A DNA stretch of 64,000 bases from Aldrovandia affinis (lineage: Eukaryota > Chordata > Actinopteri > Notacanthiformes > Halosauridae), in assembly GCA_029706075.1 (NCBI GenBank), contig JAINUG010000208.1, forward strand, positions 310,001-374,000, given 5' to 3'. Below the pieces are notes generated by a model. That model did not search any database. It saw only the letters and a list, made by a program, of their open reading frames with translations, and had not been told where the DNA came from. The first letter of the stretch is position 1, and each line of letters begins with the position of its first letter. This document shows positions 34,361-47,980 of this stretch, one piece after another. The position numbers were made by a program, and so were the translations under genes.

Positions 34361-37300
34361 CCTTACACACTCACCCACAGCACTGCCCCCTTACACATAC
34401 CCACAGCACTGCTCTTACACACTCACCCACAGCACTGCTCTTACACACTCACCCACAGCACTGCCCCCTTACACACTCACCCACAGCACTGCCCCCTTAC
34501 ACACTCACCCACAGCACTACCCCCTTACACACTCACGCACAGCACTGCCCCTTACACACTCACGCATAGCACTGCCCCCTTACACACTCACCCACAGCAC
34601 TGCCCCCTTACACACTCACCCACAGCACTGCCCCCTTACACACTCACCCACAGCACTACCCCCTTACACACTCACGCACAGCACTGCCCCCTTACACACT
34701 CACGCATAGCACTGCCCCCTTACACACTCACCCACAGCACTGCCCCTTACACACTCACCCACAGCACTGCTCTTACACACTCACCCACAGCACTGCTCTT
34801 ACACACTCACCCACAGCACTGCCCCCTTACACACTCACCCACAGCACTACCCCCTTACACACTCACGCACAGCACTGCCCCTTACACACTCACGCATAGC
34901 ACTGCCCCCTTACACACTCACCCACAGCACTGCCCCCTTACACACTCACCCACAGCACTGCCCCCTTACACACTCACCCACAGCACTACCCCCTTACACA
35001 CTCACGCACAGCACTGCCCCCTTACACACTCACGCATAGCACTGCCCCCTTACACACTCACCCACAGCACTGCCCCCTTACACACTCACCCACAGCACTG
35101 CTCTTACACACTCACCCACAGCACTGCTCTTACACACTCACCCACAGCACTGCCCCCTTACACACTCACCCACAGCACTGCTCTTACACACTCACCCACA
35201 GCACTGCCCCCTTACACACTCACCCACAGCACTGCCCCCTTACACACTCACCCACAGCACTGCCCCCTTACACACTCACCCACAGCACTGCCCCCTTACA
35301 CTCACCCACAGCACTGCCCCCTTACACACTCACCCACAGCACTGCTCTTACACACTCACCCACAGCACTGCCCCCTTACACACTCACCCACAGCACTGCC
35401 CCCTTACACACTCACCCACAGCACTGCTCTTACACACTCACCCACAGCACTGCTCTTGCACACTCACCCACAGCACTGCTCTTACACACTCACCCACAGC
35501 ACTGACCTTACACACTCACCCACAGCACTGCTCTTACACACTCACCCACAGCACTGCTCTTACACACTCACCCACAGCACTGCTCTTACACACTCACCCA
35601 CAGCACTGCCCCCTTACACACTCACCCACAGCACTGCCCCCTTACACACTCACCCACAGCACTGCCCCCTTACACACTCACCCACAGCACTGCCCCTTTA
35701 CACACTCACCCACAGCACTGCCCCTTTACACTCACCCACAGCACTGCTCTTACACACTCACCCACAGCACTGCCCCTTTACACACTCACCCACAGCACTG
35801 CCCCCTTACACACTCACCCACAGCACTGCTCTTACACACTCACCCACAGCACTGCTCTTACACACTCACCCACAGCACTGCCCTTACACACTCACCCACA
35901 GCACTGCCCCCTTACACACTCACGCATAGCACTGCCCCCTTACACTCACCCACAGCACTGCTCTTACACACACCCACAGCACTGCCCCCTTACACACTCA
36001 CCCACAGCACTGCCCCCTTTACACTCACCCACAGCACTGCCCCCCTTACACACTCACCCACAGCACTGCCCCTTACACACTCACCCACAGCACTGCCCCC
36101 TTACACACTCACCCACAGCACTGCTCTTACACACTCACCCACAGCACTGCTCTTACACACTCACCCACAGCACTGCTCTACACACTCACCCACAGCACTG
36201 CCCCTTACACACTCACCCACAGCACTGCCCCCTTACACTCACCCACAGCACTGCCCCTTACACACTCACCCACAGCACTGCCCTTACACACTCACCCACA
36301 GCACTGCCCCCTTACACACACACTCACCCACAGCACTGCTCTTACACACTCACCCACAGCACTGCCCCCTTACACACTCACCCACAGCACTGCCCCTTAC
36401 ACACTCACCCACAGCACTGCCCCTCTTACACACTCACCCACAGCACTGCCCCTTACACACTCACCCACAGCACTGCCCCCTTACACACTCACCCACAGCA
36501 CTGCCCCCTTACACACTCACCCACAGCACTGCTCTTACACACTCACCCACAGCACTGCTCTTACACACTCACCCACAGCACTGCCCCCTTACACACTCAC
36601 CCACAGCACTGCTCTTACACACTCACCCACAGCACTGCCCTTACACTCACCCACAGCACTGCCCCCCTTACACACTCACCCACAGCACTGCTCTTACACA
36701 CTCACCCACAGCACTGCTCTTACACACTCACCCACAGCACTGCTCTTACACACTCACCCACAGCACTGCCCCCCTTACACACTCACCTACAGCACTGCTC
36801 TTACACACTCACCCACAGCACTGCTCTTACACACTCACCCACAGCACTGCCCCCTTACACACTCACCCACAGCACTGCTCTTACACACTCACCCACAGCA
36901 CTGCTCTTACACACTCACCCACAGCACTTACACACTCACCCACAGCACTGCCCCCTTACACACTCACCCACAGCACTGCCCCCTTACACACTCACCCACA
37001 GCACTGCTCTTACACTCACCCACAGCACTGCTCTTACACACACAGCACTGCCCCCCTTACACACTCACCCACAGCACTGCCCCCTTACACACTCACCCAC
37101 AGCACTACACACACTCACCCACAGCACTGCCCCCTTTACACTCACCCACAGCACTGCTCCACACTCACCCACACACTACACACACCCACAGCACTGCCCT
37201 TACACACTCACCCACAGCACTGCCCCCTTACACACTCACCCTACACACTCACCCACAGCACACCCACAGCACTGCTCTTACACACTCACCCACAGCACTG

Positions 37301-37739
37301 TCACCCACAGCACTTTACACACTCACCCACAGCACTGCCCCCTTACACACTCACCCACAGCACTGCCCCCTTTACACACTCACCCACAGCACTGCCCCCT
37401 TTACACTCACCCACAGCACTGCCCCCTTACACACTCACCCACAGCACTGCCCCCTTACACTCACCCACAGCACTGCCCCCTTACACACTCACCCACAGCA
37501 CTTTACACTCACCCACAGCACTGCCCCCTTACACACTCACCCACAGCACTACACACACCCACAGCACTGCCCCCTTACACACTCACCCACAGCACTGCTC
37601 TTACACACTCACCCACAGCACTGCTCTTACACACTCACCCACAGCACTGCCCCCTTACACACTCACCCACAGCACTGCTCCTTTACACTCACCCACAGCA
37701 CTGCTCTTACACAGTCACCCACAGCACTGACCTTACACA
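34361..37739 (+). repeat. 3.4-kb minisatellite, 26-28-bp units
   Basis: More than 120 tandem copies of a unit close to TTACACACTCACCCACAGCA followed by CTGCCCCC or CTGCTC. Variation is mostly in the C/T spacer. In the left part a variant order (CACTACC, then CGCACAG, then CGCATAG units) recurs at about 34,517, 34,656, 34,847 and 34,986, showing block duplication of about 139 bp. The units degenerate and shorten toward the right end. Open frames across it are repeat artefacts. Confidence 0.97.
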
Positions 37740-38725
37740 TCTTTCATGAACTCCCTCCCCACACGTCACACCCCTCTTGCTACTTTTACACATTAATTCA
37801 CAGGCGTGGTTTTAAATATTAAATATGACAGCAGCTCTGGGCCCTCTTCCTCTGTTCAAGCCTGTGCAGGGAAACACTCGCTCACATCCTGCTCTGTTCA
37901 TGATTTATTGCTTTGTGTGTTCCACCTGAGCCTCATAATTCCCTCCCAGCACGGCTGATTTAGCCCTGACTTTCATCTCCCTAATTGGAGTCTCTCTTTG
38001 CGAACCTTGGTGGTGGCTGTGGCTGACGGGTGTAATGAAGGGTTAAATCGCGAGAGCCAGGTGTGCTGCACCGCCCACGCTCCCTAGAGGCCCCGCCCCC
38101 TCCTCGCCACGTGCCACACCTGTTGTTCTCTGTATATTTCATCTGCCATATGCGCCGGTGCATGTGCGTGGGCATGCGTGTGTGTGACATCGGCCATCTC
38201 ATCCAGATGCCCAAACACTCTCTTCCCAATCGAAATCTCTGCGGACAACTTTTGGATGCCCACAGAGAGAGAAGGGGAAAGGTGCGATGAACGTAATACA
38301 AGAACACACAGACCATAAACACCCGACACTGCTGCACTTAGAGATGCAGGGTAATATTGTGGATGCTATCAGACGCAAAGATAAACGGGGGAAGGGGGAT
38401 AGGGGGATAACTGCATACTGCACACGCTCACAGGGTGCACTGCGCTGAGCTGACAGGGATAAGAAAGGAAGAGTTAATACGACCACTCTGCAGTGCATTA
38501 ATGACAAACGCTGATAGATTGTGATAAATTTAGAGGGATTTGGATTTCCACTCCAAGAATCCGCGAGTAGCAGAGAGAGGGGGGAGAGAGAGAGAGAGAA
38601 GGAAAGAAAAAGAGAGGGAGCAGATGGGTCAGCCATCTGGTGGAGGAAGAGAGTGAGAGATAAAAAAGAGGAGGGAGGGAACGCTGAGGAGAGGGAGATA
38701 AGGTGGAAAGATGCATGAGAAACAT

Positions 38726-38727
<2 letters not shown>
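37740..38727. other. Intergenic sequence
   Basis: Purine-rich stretch at 38,570-38,700. No gene or classifiable element. Confidence 0.5.
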
Positions 38728-38764
<37 letters not shown>

Positions 38765-38885
38765 CGCGCGCGTGGGTGTGTGTGTGTGTGTGGGCATGTA
38801 CGTATGCGTGTATGTTTTTGTACAGATGCTCAGGTGCGTTTATAATCGGAGTTGGATTTACAGCCCTATAAACTGTTGAGTACAT

Positions 38886-38930
<45 letters not shown>
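38728..38930 (+). repeat. (TA)n, (TG)n and (CA)n microsatellites
   Basis: (TA)16 at 38728-38759 runs into GTGCGCGCGCG and (TG)n at about 38,760-38,792. A separate (CA)n of about 20 units is at 38,889-38,930. Confidence 0.92.
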
Positions 38931-38934
<4 letters not shown>

Positions 38935-40990
38935 TGCAAACGCACAAATGCACACATACACATTTTCTCACACTGATGACCTCTATGGACCTCTATCCCT
39001 GTTGTGGAATATGCGTGTATTGCTCAGATGCTGTTATCTGAGTTTGGCTTTGACGTTATCCCTGCCATGTATTCCTCGCGTTATCTCAGCGCTGGCTTTG
39101 ATGTTCCAGTACTGCGCTAAAAATGTTCTCTTTTTTTAAAACCAGTTTTATAAAATCTGCAACTTCTTTCTTTTTTCCTAATTTGGCATGTCTGCTTGTG
39201 TTTGTAGGCCTGTCATCATCCTCTGTCAAAGAGCGTAGATAAAAACAGAAAAAATGACCCTATGACCTGAGGACGTTGTGCTCAATTACGCTCTGCCCTG
39301 TGATTGGACACCAGACCATGGGACACATCCGTACCCTGGAACCCAATGTCTCGGCAGGAAGGCCCACCCAGCAGCCCCCACAGTGAAAGCTGCGCTAAGT
39401 CTCTCACGTTGTTTTACATCAGTCCCGCTGAAACCGTGGACGACTGCACTGAAGCACACTCTCTGGGTGGGAGTGGCAATCCCTTGAGAACCCCTTGCCC
39501 TTCAGGGCCCACCTCCACCTATCTTTGATATGACCCAGCTGAGACGTGAACCCCTGACCTGCTGGTGTCAGGCTGAGTTGAGCATAAAAGAGTCTCCTGG
39601 TGGTGGACCTCCTTTTTTTGTTACCATCTTCTCTTTTTCAGATCATTGACTTTTCTCTTTATAACCTCCTCCCCTCCTCTCTCTCCTTCCATTTCTCTCA
39701 CTTTCCCTTCTCTCTCTTTCTTTCTCACACACTGACGCACCCAATCTGTAATGCCCCCCCCACACACACACTCGCTCTCTCTCCCACACACTCAGTTCAG
39801 TTCAAATGAGCTTCACTGGCATCACAATAAACAGGATTGTGTTGCTGAAGCACATTAAAATGCCCAACGACCAGACGTATAATACGTAAAAGCAAACGTC
39901 AAGGGTGCTTAATTTAACATCGCTCCATTTTAATGAGCTGAGAATTATACAAGCATTTTGTGCACATGAACAAACACTAACATGTGTACAGATCGACTAC
40001 GCAAACTCTCAGGGCGAAGCTTAATGAAAATATAAAGCGTGAGACAGATCACTGTGTTTCTCAGGCTGCCTCTCATTTGGCTGCCAGAGGCCATCTTCCC
40101 TTGTGTTATATAATATCTAATTGTCATTTCCCTTCATTTTGTTAAAGTTGGGGGTGAGTGGGGTCTCCTGAGCGATGCTCCCTGCAGTCCAGATCCAATC
40201 AGGAGTCTGCCGGTGCCGACTATGGTTTAGATTCCTGTTGGGGCGATGCATGATTGGCCGGAGCATCACCCGGGAAGGGAGAGTTCCAGTCCGCAGGGCT
40301 ATCCCTTGCTCCCAGTCTGCCTGCGTCGGCTGCATCAGTTGTGCTGTCCAGCGTCACAATAACTAAGCCCCCGGGCTTGCGAAAAGAGACGGAGACTGAC
40401 TGCACCCTTTTCTGGAGGAATGCGCTCTCCAAACTCGATGGAGGATGTCACGTTGGTGACACGGGCCTGCAGCTGGATTGGGGGAGAGAAATGGGGACAA
40501 ATCGGAGGTGGCTGCTGTTCATTTATTGAATTAAATGTTTCTTATGCTGTGGTGCTTTTTCTAATGTGGGAGAATCTGTATTTCTGTATTTCTGTCCCCA
40601 CTTCTCCTGTCTTGCAGTGATCATCTCAGTAGCCATGATTTCCAGTGGTGGTCACTCTGAAGCATTGATCAGAATTTGCCTCTGCTTTGTATCTCCAGTG
40701 GAGTAGATTCACTAGTGTAGAGTCTCTTTTTTGTCTTTTTTGTCTTTTTTTTCTTCAATTGCCTGACAGCAATTGAAGTTTGTTTTAATGTTTCGGACGT
40801 TACATCGTCTCAATATTCCACACGGGAGGTTTTGGTTTGCTCAATAAATGTGTTTACTCTGATAGTTTACTGGTAAGCAGTGCCGATACGAGCCTGATAT
40901 GTGCTTTGTACCAGTAATGTCCCTGTCATTCCTGTCAGTAGCAACCAACAGGGGGGCTCTTTTTATGACTGAGCTCTTAGGAGTTCATCG
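38931..40990. other. Intergenic sequence
   Basis: A retrotransposon-like tail (CAGTTCAGTTCAAATGAGC then TTCACTGGCAT) lies at 39,793-39,822. No gene recognised. Confidence 0.45.
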
Positions 40991-41259
40991 CCTTAAGTTC
41001 AAACGCCTCTCTGGGGCTTGATTTCAGGTTCACAGATTTTAATTAGAATATGTATCATATGAAGCTTTCATTTTACGGCACAGAATGCTCTGCAAGGTTT
41101 TACTTTTAAAGTGTTCACTACGACGAGTAAGCTCTCTCATTCTGTGATTGTCAGATAATGGACAATTTATTTTAGGATGTGTTCCAGGGAGTCCATAATA
41201 AAATGTTGACCTGTTTCCCAGGTGTTATCTGTCTTTTTCTTTAGAAGATAAATATTTTA

Positions 41260-42090
41260 ATTTCCTGCCTGTCAGTAATGCTTCACCGTTACCAGGCTAT
41301 GTTGCATAGAGTATGAATTTGACTACTGTGTCATGTGAAATGAGACCAAGGGCTGAACTGTTGTCACCACGGCACTGCTAACCCATGAATTTAAATATTC
41401 AACAGCGTTGGACTCAGGTTACAACCTTGCTTCACCATGTCTCTGCGTGAAGGGATTTCGCCACTGGCTGCCAATTTTCACTCCATATTTATTTTCTGAG
41501 CACATTGATTTAAATATATCATAAACTTTTCCCCCTACACCACTGGGGAGATGTTTATAGTACAATTGGTCGTGCTAAACAGAGTCAAGCACCATTTTGA
41601 AATCAATGAAGCATGCAGAAATACTTTATTTTTTTGGGAGACATGTTTATTTATTAGGCCGTGCAGGGTATAAATTGTGGTTGGCAGCACAACGATTTGG
41701 AAGAAATGCAATTTGACTTTTACTCAGGACATTGTGTTGATGGAGGAAGGCAAAAGTTCTTGAATTTGAAGAAGCTGTAAAATACCTTCCCCCAATTACT
41801 GCTTACAAAAATTCCTCACACAATCTACATCAGTTTATCCACGTGACCATATTTATTCACGTTTATCCACTTAATTTATTTGGGAGACACGTTTATTTAT
41901 TAGGCTGCACAGGGTATAAATTGTGGTTGGTGGCACAGCGATTTGGAAGAAATGCAATTTTACTTTTACTCAGGACATTGCGTTGGTTGAAGAAGTCAAA
42001 AGTTCTTGAATTTTAAGAAGTGGTAAAATACCTTACCCCGAATACTGCTTACACAAATGCTTCACAAAATCTGCATCAGTTTATCCCCAC
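41260..42090 (-). mobile_element. Non-LTR retrotransposon (LINE) RT fragment
   Basis: Decayed reverse transcriptase on the minus strand. Pieces in order: LSKSQIAFLPNRCAANH and TLYP-like segment (42,070-41,630), ACFIDFKMVLDSV near 41,600, and VKQGCNLSPTLLNI near 41,430. The order matches the fingers and palm of a LINE RT. Several stops and frameshifts. An internal segment is duplicated (41628-42083). Confidence 0.65.
41628..42083. repeat. Direct duplication of about 210 bp inside the LINE
   Basis: 41,628-41,844 and 41,875-42,083 share nearly the whole sequence, for example GTATAAATTGTGGTTGG and GATTTGGAAGAAATGCAATT. A spacer of about 30 bp separates them. The copies differ by many point changes, so the duplication is old. 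Confidence 0.88.
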
Positions 42091-43370
42091 ACACTCTTCT
42101 CTCTCTCTCACACTCTCTCTCTCCTTTGTACTCTCTCCATCACAAATGGGATGAGATAAGGATTAGAACAGGCTTTATTGGTATGATAGGAGTTGTCCAG
42201 TTGCTGGCAAAGCATTTTAGAACATAAATATATAAAACCACTCCCTCCACCCCTCCCCTCCAATCCCTCTTTCAGAGTAAAACAAATACATATAATAATA
42301 AAATATATACAAGTAGAATAAAAGAAGAATTTTAAAAAGTAACATATAATTAGATAGGACAGAACCACACTCTGTCTCTCCCTAGTACACTCTCTCCCTC
42401 CCTCCCTCTGTCAATGGACACTGGAAATAAAAGCAGGTTTGGATGATTAAATTAAACAGAGAGAGAGAGAGAGTAGCTTATATTAACATCATGCCTCACA
42501 AAACAACACACACACACACTCACATACATACACACATGCACACACACATACACACACTGCGGCATTCCTGAAAAGCCAGCTGTGATGGTGAATGTCAGCT
42601 GTGGAGAGGTGGGAGAGAGGGTTGTGGGGAGAAGCCGTCACAGAGAGCACTCTGACAGATAAGAGCAGGCGGGAGCAGATGGGAAAGGGGCACCAGCACA
42701 CTGAATGTGTGGAGGATGGCATCTGCTGGGGCCATGCCATACCATGCTGTGTCAAGCTACGCTGTACTGTGCCCTGTAAACCATACTCTACAAATTCATA
42801 TTGTGTGAGGCCATATGAGACAAACACACACTTTCATACATACACGCACTTGCTCGTGCACACATTGACACTTGTGCACTCACACCCACACATACAGATG
42901 TGTGAATAGTCTCTCTCTCTCTCTCACACACACACACTCACACATTCTGATGACCTTGATGTGAGAGGGATAAGTTGGGCTCGGTGGAGGGTGGAGGGTG
43001 GAGGGTGCACCTGGGCTGTAGAGTGGGCGGAGGTCTGGGCCGTTGAGGCGCACGCGACCGTAGAGCTGCCTGTCACAGCCTGAGAGACTTCACACGTGCC
43101 TTCTTGTTCCTCGGAGAAAAAATTACACCTTTCATGCACCGTCACTGCGCTGCTCCGGTCCCGCTCATGTTTATATTATAAAAGAAGAATAGTCCCTTTA
43201 CAATTGAAATGACTAAGTACTTAGCATAAAACGTATTCTTAAGAAGGTCAGAATAACTGTGCATGCGAGTGGTTATCCTTGTCATTCAGAGAAGTGTGCG
43301 TACAGTTTAAAATAGTGCCTATCAACAACAGCAAAAAATAACAGTTATGAGGATGATGATGGTGATGATG
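42091..43370. other. Intergenic sequence with short microsatellites
   Basis: (CT)n at 42,105-42,122, a GGCTTTATTGGTATGAT tail near 42,171, CA-rich stretches at 42,505-42,560 and 42,830-42,945, and a three-copy GGTGGAG repeat near 42,985. No gene recognised. Confidence 0.55.
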
Positions 43371-43373
43371 ATG

Positions 43374-43429
<56 letters not shown>
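43371..43429 (+). repeat. (TAA)n microsatellite
   Basis: About 19 ATA/TAA units, preceded by a GATGATGATG run. Confidence 0.95.
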
Positions 43430-43431
<2 letters not shown>

Positions 43432-43541
43432 ATTAAAGTGTTATTCTGGTGAATGTAGATCATGCTATACTGAACCTTCGTCCTTGTCAGGCGAGGTGGT
43501 TTATAGTCTTTAGTGTGCTGTGCAGAAAACGGAAAACGACA

Positions 43542-43542
<1 letters not shown>

Positions 43543-43616
<74 letters not shown>

Positions 43617-43617
43617 G
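43543..43617 (+). repeat. (GA)n microsatellite
   Basis: More than 30 GA units with a single AAAG interruption. Confidence 0.95.
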
Positions 43618-43619
43618 GG

Positions 43620-43782
43620 TATACGTGATGAAAGATTTGAAGACAGTCGTTTCATTATAGGGAAGGGAGAAGAGCGCGAGCGAGGCAATAACAGCGTTTC
43701 CCCTGTTCGCACTTGACTGAGCCCGTTATCAGACACAGTGAGGAACTCACAAATCTAATCAATCCTCGAACAGCATCCGAAG
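43620..43782 (+). other. Candidate 5' untranslated exon
   Basis: Mixed-composition sequence after the (GA)n run ends in a consensus donor, CCGAAG/GTAAGA, at 43,782-43,783. It has no long open frame. It could be the first exon of a gene to the right of the window. No transcript evidence is available from sequence alone. Confidence 0.25.
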
Positions 43783-43785
43783 GTA

Positions 43786-46700
43786 AGATCATTCAGTATT
43801 TAAAATAATAATAATAATAATAATGATCTTGCGAAACTGGCGGGATCCCGGGGGAAGATTTTTAGTGGGGATGTCACACCGATGTGAACACAAACCATGA
43901 AGTAGAATTTCTGTGCATGACATTGCGCGCGATTTTTTTTATGTTTCTGTAACAGTCTTCGGATGACAGTAACTGTTCCCGACCCTGTGTGCTGGACAGC
44001 GCTCTAAATTTGCTTGTGTGTTTGTTCCCGGAGCGCCTGTTTGCTTTGATCGTGGCTATTTAGCTGCGCGCGCGCGTGTGTAGGGTGCTCTGTACAATAC
44101 CGTCGTGTCGATATTGTATGCTTGTTTGTTAATGACTGAGTAAAGATTATAACCGATAATATTACACACCGTGAGCAGCTATCACATAAATAACGCGAAG
44201 GTATCGGCACTCCTCATTAGACAAGTGATATTTCGTTACAAAATAAAAGCGTCGTTTCTGTACTCGTAGCTGGCAGTCACCGAACACCGGATCGTTTGGG
44301 AGAAAACGACCGGGAAAGACGCCAGTTGACTGAACGGAGTTCAGTTCTAACAGATGGCGCGTGTTCATCTCTCTGTCACTTCGAGGAGACCAGAGAAGTC
44401 AGACATGCACCGACACCCCAGTGTGTGTGTGAGAGTGAAAGCAAACATTGTACCTGCCGCCCGCATGGGGTCCCCCAGGGATCAATGCGTATTTAATGAA
44501 GGTGACTAACTCGTCCTCTCTTCATAAGTGGAACTTAATTGCCATCATTTATTATATTAGATAAATCTGCGAATAACAAGTGTTTAGAGTGAAACTGAGG
44601 GGTGACTGTGAGCGTGCGCCGACACTACAGGGTCGCGCTCGCGGGGCGTGCTGTTCACAGCTTGTCTCTCCCGTATGCTAATGGGTCGCATATTCTGCAT
44701 TGTGTGCATGCGTGCGTGTCAGCGTGTGCCCCTGTCTGTGTGTGTGTGTGTGTGTGTGGCGGGCAGTGTTCATGGTTTGATGTGCAATGTGTTTGATGCT
44801 CTATGTGCAGCCTGCCTTCAATAGGAGTCTCTGTGGACAGAGCAAGTACCCTGGCTCTGTACATACAGCTGCACATCAACACTCAAGAGAAGAGTGTGCC
44901 CCCCCCCCCCACACACACACACAGTTAAACAAAGTAATATTAGGCTGCTCACTGTTCCGTAGTGCAGTACACCCATAAACATCCATCTCCCTCACCTCAC
45001 TTCTAGGGATCCCTCATCAAGACAGGTGTGACAAAGTGACAGGTGTGTGTGTGTGTGTGTGTGTGTGCATGTGCATGTGCAAACTCAGTGTGGTTACATG
45101 AGAGTTTGGCTCAGCTGAATCCTGACTATTCCAGACAATGCTTTGTATAAAACTAACACAAAAGAAACAGGAGGAAGGTGAAGCAGGAGAGAATAGAATA
45201 CATACCTAATTTTACCTCACTGGAGCACTGAAATCTGTGTCAGCAATAAGCTGGTAATTGTTTACATGGAGGAGAACTTGTATTTATTCTGAGTCACAGA
45301 GGGAGTGAGGTGGGGGGGGTAGCGTTAAAACAGACAAGACACCTTGACTCAGTGAATGATGTCTCCCATATAAACCCCTAAGGGAGAGAGAGGCGATTGG
45401 GAAGAGAGTGAGGTGTTAGTGCTATGACAGCTAAGACTCACACCTTCAGTTGCTGGACACAGAAGTACATAGACAAGAGAGGGGGGTAGAAAGGTGGGTT
45501 GAGTTTAAATTCTCCTCGCTCTTATTTAAGGAAATCCTTTTATATAACAACCCCCAACTCCCCATCTGGAGCACTGCTGTTATGTTTTACTGTCATCCTC
45601 CTCAGGTAAACAAAAACATTTCCCATTCTGAGGAGGTGGCTGTGTGTGTGTGTGTGTGTGTGTCTGTGGAGGTGACTGTGTGTTAAAGAGAGAGTGTGTG
45701 AGGAGATGGCTGTGAGTGTGTGTGTGTGTGTGAAAGAGTGTGTGAAAGTCTGGGTGTTTGAGAGATGAAGCTTCCAGCCTCTATTTCTGCTCTTTCTTTG
45801 TGTTGGAGACCCTGTGGGAGGAATCCTGTTGCTGTGCCAAAGACAGGAAGTAAACCTGCAGAATTGTGGGATAAATAAAAAGCTGGGGGGAAAAAATGAA
45901 CGCCCACGAAGTGCCACTTTTTCAGGAAAACGGTATAATGTAAAAGATTTGCAAGGAGAGCCGGGAGTATTTACACACGGGCCAGTGGAGGATGCTGTAA
46001 CGGGAGAGATTAAATGCTTCAGACCGCACTCCTGCACATAATCCCCGACATTTTCTTTTGGGGAGAAACGTATCATTCGAACACTGGGGATGTATTTAAC
46101 ATCTGGAATGGTTTCTTTTAAATCTTCATATATGACGTTACTCAAAATGGGTCATATGAGGGGGTGGAATTTAAGACAAATCAGATGAGACTGTACAGGT
46201 TCCATGGTTCCATTGTGAAAATGTCTGCACGCTGAGGTCTGAATGATTAGAACTCCAACCTTTTCAGCAAAAACGCAGACACCATATTTAGCGCTGAGCG
46301 TAGTAGTATATATATAATGGGGTGCGTAAAACTGCCTGCTTGGGCAATGACCTCACCTACTGGCTGATGCATTTCACGCAGTCAAACGCGGCTCAATATT
46401 CTGAATTATGAATTATGAACATTGCACAAAGTATCTCTGTGGATAGAGTATGACTGTAACCAGCAGGTGTTTTTTGGTTCTTATTAAAGCGGGTTTGGGT
46501 CGGGCCGCTGATCCTGCCTGGTTTTTCCCTCCCTCCCAAGCCCACCCTCCAGCTCCTGTTCTTCCAGGATCAGATTCTAGGCTCTCTCTCCAGTCATTAG
46601 ATAACTTTTTTGTTTCTCATTGTTTGTTTGTTGTTGGAAGAAAGAAAGGACATTTAGCAAAGGAAATTTGAAAGAAAAAGAAACTCAGCATTTTTGACAG

Positions 46701-47080
46701 GACATACTTTTCTCTTGGTAATGTGGCTGTGTGGCTGTGCCGTGTAAGTATTTCATTTCAAAGCCCCCTGTTATTACAGTCTCGTGAATGAGAAGTGTAA
46801 AATAATAACTATGAAAGTGTTATACTGGATATGAATATAACTATGAATAATGCTGCATTGGCGTAAATCTTCCTCTTTGTCATAATCAAGTGATCATGTG
46901 TGTGTGAGGGACAGAGAGAGAGAGTATGGGTGTGTGTGTGAGAGAGGGACAGAGAGAGAGAGAGTCTGGAAGTGTGTGTGAGAGAGAGGGATAGAGAGAG
47001 TATGGGAGTGTGTATGTGTGTATGAGAGAAAGAAGGACAGAGAACGCATGAGAATGTGTGTGTGAGAGAGAGAAGGACAG
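43786..47080. other. Intergenic or intronic sequence
   Basis: Holds (TG)n runs near 44,737, 45,045, 45,640 and 45,715, (CA)n near 44,915, and mixed GTGTGAGAGAG stretches at 46,895-47,090. No coding exon recognised. Confidence 0.5.
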
Positions 47081-47089
47081 AGAGGACAG

Positions 47090-47630
47090 AGGTCCACTGG
47101 AGATTTCAGCTTGACCATTAATGAACTGAAAGAGAAAGAAGGGCTGTCTATGCCATTAAAAAATCTATTCATTTTGACATTCCAATTAGGATCTGGCTCA
47201 AAATATTTAAATCAGTCATTTAACCTATTGAACTGTATGACAGCAAGGTATGGGGTCCACTTGAGAACATACATTTGGAAAATGGGACAAAAATCTAATT
47301 TAAACCCTGCATGCAAAGTTCTGTAAAAGCATCCTCTAGGTGCAGAACAAAACACCCAATAATTTATGCAGGGTAGAATTGGGCCAATATCCTTTATTCA
47401 TTCAAATTGAAAAAGAGCCATAACATTTTGGAAACATGTAAAAAATGAGTGACCCCAGCTCTTATCACTTGAGAAGCAAATAAATAAACATCAAGAAGAG
47501 TCCCCTCAGTTGACTGGTCCTGAGGCTCCATACATGAACACCTACTAGCATAACTAACAATATCCACCCTCAGGACAGTGACACCATAGCTCCGAGAATT
47601 AGACCCAACCAAATGATTAATAAACCAAAA
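47090..47630 (+). mobile_element. LINE reverse-transcriptase C-terminal remnant
   Basis: On the plus strand it reads IPIRIWLKIFKSVI, a stop, then PIELYDSKVWGPLEN. This is the ALYGSEVWGP-type motif found near the C-terminus of fish LINE polymerases. Several stops follow. It may be the same family as the fragment at 41,260-42,090. Confidence 0.6.
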
Positions 47631-47638
47631 GAAAAATA

Positions 47639-47980
47639 CAGGTAACTGCCAGAATAAAGGAAAGAATTTAGTCAATTAAGGGTTCTGGGTGCTCTGTTAT
47701 GGTGTATGGCATTTTCCTGGTATTTAGAGGGCAAGGTAATCTGCAATAAAATCAACGTCACCTTCATCCTATGGTGAAGCATTTCTATCCTGATGGGAGT
47801 GGTCTCTTCCAGGATGACAATGCTCTATCCACAGGGCAAGAGTGGTCACTAAATGGTTTGATTAGTATGAAAATGATGTAAGCCATGTGCCATGGCTGAA
47901 CAGTCACCAGATCTCAACCATATTGAACACTTATGGGAGATTCTTGAGCTACACCTGAGACATTGTTTCCCACCATTCTC
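47639..47980 (+). mobile_element. Tc1-like transposon, family B, deletion derivative
   Basis: Starts next to TA with CAGGTAACTGCCAGAATAAA, the inverted repeat of the end at 23244. It then jumps directly to the transposase catalytic domain: SLFQDDNALSTG near 47,808 and SPDLNHIEHLWEI at 47,904-47,942. The N-terminal half is deleted and the right end is lost near 47,980. Confidence 0.8.

Noticed and set aside
34346-35929. A 527-codon open frame encoding Thr/His/Pro repeats.
   Set aside because: Produced by the 26-28-bp minisatellite. It has no independent start or splice context and breaks as unit lengths change.
34361-37739. CRISPR-like array.
   Set aside because: Units are directly adjacent with no unique spacers, and the genome is a vertebrate's.
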